From assembly GCF_041381155.1 (NCBI RefSeq), contig NC_091135.1, forward strand, positions 51,412,497 through 51,476,496: a stretch of DNA of 64,000 nt, given 5' to 3'. Below the pieces are notes generated by a model, which was not told the DNA's origin, did no database searches, and worked only from the letters and a program-made list of their open reading frames with translations. This DNA is from Argopecten irradians. Taxonomy: Eukaryota; Mollusca; Bivalvia; Pectinida; Pectinidae. Below are positions 56,291-64,000 of the stretch, one piece after another; position 1 is the stretch's first letter, and every line of letters starts with the position of its first letter. The translations under genes and the position numbers were made by a program.

Positions 56291-58300
56291 TCTTTTATTC
56301 CTCAAAGATGAGATTTACAAAACAAAAGAAATTTCAAAACATTTTACAATGCTTGTATCTTACATTACATGTTAATTTTATTTATCTGGTAGTTTGGTAC
56401 TGGTATTCTCTAATTAGAGTTTGTTCTAGAGAATCACTTTTTGTGGCTGTAAAACTTCCTAGATGTGATTTTCGAAAATTCTGCGCTGCCATTTAAGAAA
56501 AGTTCGTATTCTTCTTGTGACTGTATCTTATTCTTGAATGCTTCACAATCCATTCCAAGTAGTATCCTCAAAAAATATTCATGTGAAAGATTATCTACGT
56601 ACAATTATATATTAATTCGGGTCCATATGTATCGAGAACCTTTATAATAAAATTAATTCTGTCCCCTTTTGTAAAATGGCACTTAGATGTGAAATGGAGA
56701 ATATGATCTATAAACAGTTCCTCGCAGTTTTTACATACTTCCTCATTCCATGTTGGAGTATAAGTTAACATTTTGGTTACATATCGTTTTGTATGCGTGC
56801 AGGGTATTTTCCACAGTATTAGTATATGCGATGAATTGTACGTACAGTGTATCTTTTGGAAGCGAAGAAAATCTTCGTCCGCAAGCATTCGGTCTCTTAG
56901 TAGCATATTTGCATAGTAATATATCGACGAATTTACCAGTCTTTTCCACACAATTTTGGAGGGAAATTGTGCTGTCTTATTTAATCAAATGATTTTGAAG
57001 ATTATAATCTTTTAAAATCTCAATAATATCGGGTATAAATCCAGTTTGTACAGATGAATTATCAAGATATTGGTATAAACAACAAAAATAACTGCTTTGT
57101 TAAAGTTTTTGGCGGCAAGGCAATAAGCATATGGAGAAAAAAAAAGTTTCTTTTTGTCTACCTCCGCACCAATTCGTAGTATTCCGAGCATTGGCTCTGC
57201 AATGTCTGAACGAGTGCGTTTCTGAAAACACTGATTTTTTTTGACAGTTTCATGTTTGAAGATATTGAGTTTTTGACTATCTTTATAAATTGGGTTGTTC
57301 CAAAATTGCGCTCCGTATAGTACACTGGGTAAAATTACTTTCTTGTATAGTCCGGCAATGACCGTTGGGTTTGTAGTTTTACAGTCTTGTCTAAACCTTG
57401 TCATTAGATTGAATGATTTTCGTCCTTTTTGACATCCATTTGTTATTGCATTGCCGACCTTAAGATCACTAGTTATAAGCATTCCAACATGTTTGTACGA
57501 TTTTTGTATAGTTATGTTGGCTGTATTCAAAGTCCAATTGAAGTTTGGGTTACTATTTCATTTTCGAAGAATTAGAATTGCGCTCTTGCTTGCATTGTAT
57601 TCGAACTTCCATGTTTTCGAGTACTGATCACATACATTTAAAAGTACTTGTAATGACGCAGGGTTTGTAGCCAATAGGGCGAGGTCGTCTGCCAACGTTG
57701 GATTGCCACAGTTGATCTCGGAGATTTTCGCTCCAGCCTTTGTTGTTTTTAATTCCGTCAAAGGGTCATTGATGTTTACGAGATACATAAATGTTGACAT
57801 CATTCCTCCATGCCGGATTCCGGATCGTACTGCGAACCACCGAGATCGAGTTCCATGGGTCATTACGGCACTTGATATGTCTGTATAGGAATTACGAATG
57901 ACTTCAAATGTGTGGCCTCTTATACCAAAGTCATGTATTTTCTTCAGCATACCCGCATGCCATACCGTATCAAACGCTTTGCGAGTGTCCAGAAACGCGG
58001 CGAAAACATTACTGTGTTTTTCGATGTTGTATTGAATACATTCTCTTACGTTGGAGGCTACAGTTTCACAGCTTAATTTCTTTTGAAACCCTTGTTGTTG
58101 TGTACAAAGTTTATTTTGAGCTAGTATTAGCCAATCTTGAAGTCGAAAGTGAAGTAGTTTTTCCATGATCTTATATAATACTGGGAGTAGCGAAATTGGT
58201 CTATAGTTATCAGGGCTTTGTTTAGACTCGTTTCCTCCTTTGTATATAGGAATGATGATTCCGCGTTTCCACGTCTTTGGAATAAAATGATGTTTTTGAA
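56262..58300 (-). mobile_element. 5'-truncated LINE with reverse transcriptase and (GATT)n tail
   Basis: Minus-strand non-LTR retrotransposon. Reading from 58275 down: reverse transcriptase IPIYKGGNESKQSPDNYRPI, then QQGFQKKLSCETVASNV, FLDTRKAFDTVWH, GIRHGGMMSTFMYLVNINDP and catalytic box PTLADDLALLA (Y replaced by L). The thumb region follows (SYKHVGMLITSDLKVGNAIT), and a C-terminal Cys/His segment CKNCEELFIDHILHFTSKC near 56690. The frame continues from the RT block to the thumb across a single in-frame TGA at 57558-57560; there is further decay downstream. The 3' end is a (GATT)n tail (about 56262-56288). The 5' part including the endonuclease is missing, as usual for LINE copies. Group CR1-like by tail and motifs; not certain. 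Confidence 0.82.
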
Positions 58301-59077
58301 TTGAATTTTAATAAACGAAAAGTACATATTAAACTTCCACGTGTTTTATGACATGGCCATCTTCCGAAGTATTTGATATCTTTAACAGTCTGTATACTTA
58401 TAGGTGTTTTACCTATCGAAACATTTCTTGATAACTATGGAAATCTAGAGACAACACATTATATTTCTGTAACACACCAACCACAGAGTGAACACCTTAC
58501 TCTGTATATAGTAAATATTAACTAGCTTGGTTTATCTATGGCAGATTGCGGCGATTCTTTGGAAGCTTGGGGAAATAACACTTTAAAATAGCATTCCCAA
58601 CAAATTTCAACTCATGAATGAAACTGGAAAAAGTTAACAGAAAGGGACCATCGGTGACCAGGTATCATACCCGACAGAACACCCAGCTTGTGCCATGCAG
58701 GTAGCTATATGACGAACATATTAGGACGGGTACGAAATGGTCCCTATGTGCACTAACGGAGCACTACCGCAGTGAATCCTTCAGGCAAACATTCTATGCT
58801 TTTTATAAATTTCCATTTATTTCATGTTCATAGATGCTATCTGTTATTTATATGTTATGTAAATAAAATATGACTGTGACTTAAATATTGTATACGTTGC
58901 CTATTAGGCAAAGGATATAAAACGGACTCCATAACATGCATACAAAAGTGTAAACATATCAAATTACATCTACTCCGTTCCATTAACTGTAATATACACC
59001 AATTGTAGCTCTAAAACGACACCATTATCTATTTAGAAATCTTTTGAATTTCAATATTGCAGCTACCTTGACACCGC
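58301..59077. other. intergenic, nothing recognised
   Basis: AT-rich. A 9 bp inverted pair AGGGACCAT / ATGGTCCCT near 58645 and 58738 is the only structure noted. Confidence 0.3.
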
Positions 59078-59300
59078 CCCACTTTGGCCTTCGATTGAGT
59101 GCTCGCCTGTGTGAGATAGGATCTGGGTTCTGTCCCCTGACCGAGACACACTATAGTCTATAAAAGTGGTAGTTTCTGCAACTGCTTAGCGCTCAGCATA
59201 AAGGGAGTGTGATGACTGGTTCGCCTGTTGCCACCCACCTGATGGAGTGTATTTATTGGTGTCTTTGGCTGCATTCTGCAGTGATATAACACAATAAAAA
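59078..59300 (+). mobile_element. tRNA-derived SINE (head and body)
   Basis: tRNA-like head with A-box-like GATTGAGTGCTCGCC (about 59092) and B-box-like GGGTTCTGTCCCC (59124-59136). The body AAAAGTGGTAG ... TTAGCGCTCAGCATAAAGGGA and GACTGGTTCGCCTGTTG follows. Ends near ATAACACAATAAAAAGGG. The body from about 59210 recurs reversed at 59480-59650 and 2588-2691. Confidence 0.65.
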
Positions 59301-59362
59301 GGGCAAGAGATTCATATAGCTTGCTTAGTTAGACGAGCGAAGTCACGGAACATCGAGATTGT

Positions 59363-59650
59363 TGTTTGCTTGTTTGATCAATTAACGTTCTATTAACTAG
59401 CGTGTGTGAAGTGCGAGGTGCGTGTTGTGGAAGACTGCGGTATATTCGTGTTGTATCTTCTTGTATAGTGGAACTTTTGCCTTTTTATAGTGTTATATCA
59501 CTGAGGCATGCCGCCGAAGACACCAAGCACGACACCTCACCCTGTCACATTATACTGACAACGGGCGAACCAGTCGTTCCACTCACTTTTTGTAAACTTT
59601 GGAGACAAAACTCAGAGCCTACCTCACATAGGTTAGTGCTCCAATATCGG
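59363..59650 (-). mobile_element. SINE, opposite orientation, long tail form
   Basis: On the minus strand, a degraded tRNA-like head (AACCTATGTGAGGTAGG near 59630) is followed by the ACGACTGGTTCGCCCGTTG body, then GTATCTTCTTGTATAGTGG-related sequence (given here on +), and the tail GTTAATTGATCAAACAAGCA at 59365. The same tail is found at 55451-55595. The two neighbouring SINEs at 59078 and 59363 are in head-to-head arrangement. Confidence 0.6.
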
Positions 59651-59899
59651 ATGCAATATATGCAATTATAGTAATTAACATTTTGATATAAATATATATA
59701 AAAAATAGAGCAAGACAAAAGTCATAAACCCACCCAATTTCAATGTGTATAAGTAATTTACTTTCTCATATACCATGTAAATTATTTAACATTGATGCCA
59801 TAGAATTGAAAGTGCAGAAATCATGATCTCATTAATATACTTTGACTTTTCGCATTTTATGTATTTTTAGCAATGAAATATTATAATAACTATTTTTTA

Positions 59900-61490
59900 C
59901 TGTACCCTATGTTTGTGCCGTACCCTTTACTGAACCCTGTGATTGTGCAGTACTCTTTACTGTGCCTTGTGTTTGTGCAGTACTCTTTACTGTACCTTGT
60001 GTTTGTGCAGTACCCTTTACTGTGCCTTGTGTTTGTGCAGTACTCTTTACTGTGTCTTGTGTATGTGCAGTACCCTTTACTGTGCCTTGTGTTTGTGCAG
60101 TACCCTTTACTGTGTCTTGTGTATGTGCAGTACCCTTTACTGTGCCTTGTGTTTGTGCAGTACTCTTTACTGTGCCTTGTGTATGTGCAGTACCCTTTAC
60201 TGTGCCTTGTGTTTGTGCAGTACTCTTTACTGTGCCTTGTGTATGTGCAGTACCCTTTACTGTGCCTTGTGTTTGTGCAGTACCCTTTACTGTGCCTTGT
60301 GTATGTGCATTACCCTTTACAGTGCCTTGTGCTTGTGCAGTACCCTTTACTGTACCTTGTGTTTTTCTGCAGTACCCTTTACCGTACCTTGTGTTTTTCT
60401 GTTATACACTTTACTGTGTCCTGTGTATTTGGAGTACCCTTTACTGTACCTTGTGTTTTTTTTTTGCAGTACCCTTTACTGTGCCCTGTGTATGTGCAGT
60501 ACCCTTTACTGTGACTTGTGTTTGTGCAGTGCCATTTACTGTGACTTGTGTATGTGCAGTACCAAAACTGTGCCCTGTGTATGTAAAGTACACTCTACTG
60601 TGCCCTGTGTATTTGCAGTACCCTTTACTGTGCCCTGTGTATGTGCAGTACCCTTTACTGTGACTTGTGTTTGTGCAGTGCCATTTACTGTGACTTGTGT
60701 ATGTGCAGTACCCAAAACTGTGCCCTGTGTATGTAAAGTACACTCTACTGTGCCCTGTGTATTTGCAGTACCCTTTACTGTACCTTGTGTTTTTTTGCAG
60801 TACCCTTTACTGTGCCCTGTGTATTTGCAGTACCCTTTACTGTGACTTGTGTTTGTGCAGTACTCTTTACTGTGCCTTGTGTATGTGCAGTGCCCTTTAC
60901 TGTGCCCTGTGTATGTGCAGTACCCTTTACTGTGACTTGTGTTTGTGCAGTACCCTTTACTGTGACTTGTGTTTGTGCAGTACCATTTACTGTGACTTGT
61001 GTATGTGCAGTACCCTTTACTGTGCCCTGTGTATGTAAAGTACACTCTACTGTGCCCTGTGTATTTGCAGTACCCTTTACTGTGCCCTGTGTTTGTAAAG
61101 TACACTCTACTGTGCCCTGTGTATTTGCAGTACCCTTTACTGTACCTTGTGTTTTTTTGCAGTACCCTTTACTGTGCCCTGTGTATTTGCAGTACCCTTT
61201 ACTGTGACTTGTGTTTGTGCAGTACCATTTACTGTGACTTGTTTATGTGCAGTACCCTTTACTGTGCCCTGTGTATGTAAAGTACACTCTACTGTGCCCT
61301 GTGTATTTGCAGTACCCTTTACTGTGCCCTGTGTATGTGCAGTACCCTTTACTGTGTCCCGTGATTGTGCAGTACCCTTTACCGTGCCCTGTGTATGTGC
61401 AGTACCATTTACTGTGGCCTGTGATTTTGCAGTACCATTTACTGTGGCCTGTGATTGTGCAATATCCTGTCCTTTGCAGTACCCGTTTGC
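59900..61490. repeat. 30 bp minisatellite, about 52 copies
   Basis: Unit TACCCTTTACTGTGCCTTGT + GTATGTGCAG, 30 bp. In the left half it alternates as 60 bp pairs (GTTTGTGCAG / GTATGTGCAG). In the right half a longer block including TATGTAAAGTACACTCTACTG recurs near 60575, 60725, 61030, 61090 and 61270. Because the unit is 30 bp, all three forward frames and two or three reverse frames stay open for 80-300 codons; this is a consequence of the repeat and not evidence for genes. Variants with poly-T insertions occur at 60360-60460, 60790 and 61150. Confidence 0.9.
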
Positions 61491-62273
61491 TGATTTGAAA
61501 ACGCCTGACACAAATATTTGATATAGATTTGTATGACCAGTGAAGCAGATCACGCTTCCCCTTCCACAGCACTTGGTTCTACTATCTTTGAGTGCTTTTT
61601 TCATGTTCATGGTATGACGCCTATAGTAAATGCAACACAAGCGTGAATTTCTAACATATTTTGACGTTGAAGTCTAGTTGTTAATGATTTAGTCGACAAG
61701 TGTCATCTTTGCGGCATCAATACATTCGATTTATTGAAACAAAATGTATAAACTTTGAGTTAAATATAAATATTGATGTAGTTACGATAATTTGTAACAT
61801 TATTGTAAAAATTTACGTGCGATGACGATAGTTGTTTTACAAATGTTTTGTTCACTACAATCCGTTTGTGATGAAATACAGTGTTAAAATGTTCATGTTC
61901 AAAATGAGCAAATTTTTATTTTACATATATACATACATACAAGCTTTTGCATTAATGATTATTTCATGATTTCATATATTTCACAGATTAACAAAGGCGT
62001 TATTTTGTAGTAATTGTGTATCGTACGACGAGGTTTTTATACAACAGTTTGTTATTGATTTGACCAATCAGAAAATCTTGGTGCTATATTATATTAGCGT
62101 GGAACAAAGAAATGTATAAGTTAGTCACTACGACATATTTTTGCGTGGGACATTGTATACCCTTTGGATATGGTATAAATTGTGGTCAATCGGATACCAT
62201 CGAGGTGGTAAATTTCTGGAATTTTGATCGCAGTTCAATACGAAGTAAGCGTCATACACGCTGACTTGGCGAT
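61491..62273. other. intergenic, nothing recognised
   Basis: AT-rich. The last 50 bp (62222-62269) resemble 52347-52394. Confidence 0.3.
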
Positions 62274-62875
62274 ACAGGTCAGAGAAATCACTATATATTG
62301 GAAGTAAACACGCAATCACGTGATCACTAGTTACCCATAATACACCTTCATATTTGGGTCAATGGCATGAATGAGGTATAAGCACACGACTCTTTTTACT
62401 ACGTTTTTACTACAAACGTTATGCCTTTATATAGCAATCACCCCGGTGGTAAGATAGATACAAATATGTATATATGAATTCCAATGCGGTTTCCGACTTT
62501 GGATATATAACTACATCCCGGGAGGATTTCATCCATAGATTGAACCAGTATTAATTGTACATGGCCATTACAACAGTAATAAAAATCCGTTTTGCCTTTA
62601 TATAACAAACGCTTCGATAAAAAGATAAATGCGCATATATATTTATGAAATTCAATATGTTTCACGACTTTGGAAACGAAACCATGATCCGCGGGGGATA
62701 TTCCCCCAAATGGTTCAAAACACGTGTTTTTTGTTTTGTAGTAAAAACGTAGTAAAAGAGTCACGTGCTTATACCTCATTCATGCCATTGGCCGAAATAT
62801 GAAGGTGTATTATGGGTAACTAGTGATCACCTGATTGAGTGTTTACTTCCAAGTATAGTGATTTCTCTGACCTGT
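62274..62875. mobile_element. foldback element with 141 bp inverted arms
   Basis: Left arm 62274-62415 and right arm 62735-62875 are inverted repeats at about 93-95 % identity; both carry ACTAGTTACCCATAATACAC and ATGGCATGAATGAGGTATAA (given for the left arm). The 319 bp middle holds two diverged direct copies of about 115 bp (CCTTTATATA.CAA, start near 62422 and 62596). Non-coding. No target duplication could be identified. Confidence 0.75.
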
Positions 62876-63671
62876 TATATGTTTATACCAATTACGTACT
62901 CACTATCAGTCGTCCAGACCAACCACTGTAACAGCCAACAGCCATTTGGGATTAACGCCATCACTGTTACGCTTTTTTTAAAATATAATTTTAGACTACC
63001 TACCTCCTTCTCGCCATAATTGTATCATGTAGAATAATTATGTATATGTGTTTATGAACTAAAATGTAGAGCGTATATCGGCATAAAGGTGAGAGCAATG
63101 CTATCGTGAGTGGTTGTTTTGCCTTTCTAAAATATCCTTGTATGTCTAAGTGAAGTCGTGCAGACTGATTTATTTTTGTCGTTGAGGGCGATGTAAAGAC
63201 AACTATTAATCATGGTTTACACGTTTTGTCAAAATGACAAAAACCCGAAAATATACAGAATGATAAAAGTGTATACGCAAATGCCGACTACAAAGCTTAT
63301 AATGTTCAATTGCAACGCCATTCGTGAACTGCTTCGAGCTCCTTCCACATCACCTTTTAGGTTGTTGGTCTGTGTCTAGAAATAAATAAATAAATATATA
63401 CAAAGAGGTAGCAACAGTAAGGTAGATATAATTGTATACATCTTTCACTCACAGAGCGTCGAGTGGGGCTACTTTTATATTTTAATTAAGATTTTGGTCC
63501 TTTTGTAAAAACCAGTCATAATTACATTATTCACATAATAGAAAAATATTTGAAAATTCAAATGAATCAGTTTAGGGAAATGGTAAAGAGCAGTTTATTT
63601 GAGGTATATGTAGGAAAGACAAGTTTCATGTATTCATACGATTAGTTACCATTTTTATTCTGAGTTTAAAT
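62876..63671. other. intergenic, nothing recognised
   Basis: AT-rich spacer without supported features. Confidence 0.3.
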
Positions 63672-64000
63672 AACAATGGCCCAATGGGCCCGAATCATTC
63701 ACCTGCAATCTGGTAATCATGCATGGTTCATACTTAACAAATAGAGTAAATATGAATTAATATCATCCCTAAGCACATTAAAGGCCCCTTTGCCTCTTGG
63801 TCATTAAAAAGAGGTCGTTTAAAGATTTAAGCCTATTTGACCCCCGTGACCTTGAATGAAGGTCAAGGCCATTCTTTTAAACAAACTTGGTAGCCCTTGA
63901 TCCCAGCATGCAACAGGACCAATATCAGGTCCCTGTGCCTTTTGGTTATTAAAAAGAAGTCGTTCAAAGATTTAAGCCTATTTGACCCCTGTGACCTTGA
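63672..64000 (+). mobile_element. Helentron/HINE-type element, 5' part, runs off the edge
   Basis: The 5' end is AACAAT plus the palindrome GGCCCAATGGGCC (63678-63690), then ATTCACCTGC. Units with TTTAAGCCTATTTGACCCC and GTGACCTTGAATGAAGGTCA recur at about 63825 and 63967 and match the remnant at 14199-14720. Confidence 0.6.

Noticed and set aside
59900-61490. CRISPR-like array
   Set aside because: Units are directly adjacent 30 bp repeats without unique spacers, in a eukaryotic genome.
59873-61640. Open frames of 80-300 codons on both strands
   Set aside because: All come from the 30 bp minisatellite, whose unit is a multiple of three; no independent coding evidence.

Overview
The window is eukaryotic and AT-rich. 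It reads as nuclear DNA of a bivalve mollusc, most like a scallop or oyster relative. That inference rests on the repeats: several families of non-autonomous Helitron/Helentron-type elements (the 'pearl'/HINE type known from bivalves, with 125-330 bp tandem units, an ACGG-like microsatellite and a 3' hairpin), tRNA-derived SINEs of molluscan type, many small TIR elements, and spliced genes with GT-AG introns.

Three protein-coding genes are well supported, all on the minus strand. (1) At 8220-16002 (transcript perhaps from about 16157) is a giant poly-C2H2 zinc-finger gene. One 4.66 kb exon carries 33 fingers; two upstream exons join it with matching phases and add one more finger, giving about 1716 aa. 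(2) At 25650-34481 (5' UTR/promoter to about 36500) is CTCF, the 11-finger insulator/architectural protein. Ten coding exons join in frame to a 973-residue protein. (3) At 47762-49516 is an intronless class A GPCR of 584 aa with a roughly 260-residue third intracellular loop.

Layout. 1-610 is the right end of a Helentron-type element. 611-8219 is intergenic with two or three small TIR elements and an old SINE tail. 8220-16160 is the polydactyl zinc-finger gene, whose second intron holds a TTAA-bounded 1.15 kb element with strand-asymmetric CGAAAA/GCAAAC blocks and a Helentron remnant. 17430-24060 holds a nested Helentron pair, two other copies and a 202 bp perfect-TIR element. 25650-36500 is CTCF; one 3' exon lies in a nearly perfect 750 bp tandem duplication, and the upstream exon copy is frameshifted. 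An inverted pair of about 480 bp TIR elements brackets the CTCF promoter. 37000-47200 holds poly-C and poly-G tracts, hairpins, a Helentron array, a decayed LINE and another Helentron. 47762-49516 is the GPCR. 50060-55024 has a second MITE copy, a small TIR element and a 2 kb Helentron-type element carrying a SINE with a 13 bp target-site duplication. 56260-58300 is a 5'-truncated LINE with a (GATT)n tail. 59075-59650 has SINEs. 59900-61490 is a 30 bp minisatellite. 62274-62875 is a foldback element. The right edge starts another Helentron-type element.

The most interesting structural result is the shared architecture of the Helentron-type families. Each has its own 5' palindrome, its own subterminal motif and its own 3' hairpin. 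The 5' motif is the reverse complement of the 3' end within a family, but the sequences differ between families. The most interesting gene-level results are the CTCF model, a CTCF-like motif in its own promoter region, and the module amplification in the polydactyl gene. No prokaryotic-type system, CRISPR array, rRNA or intact tRNA gene was seen.
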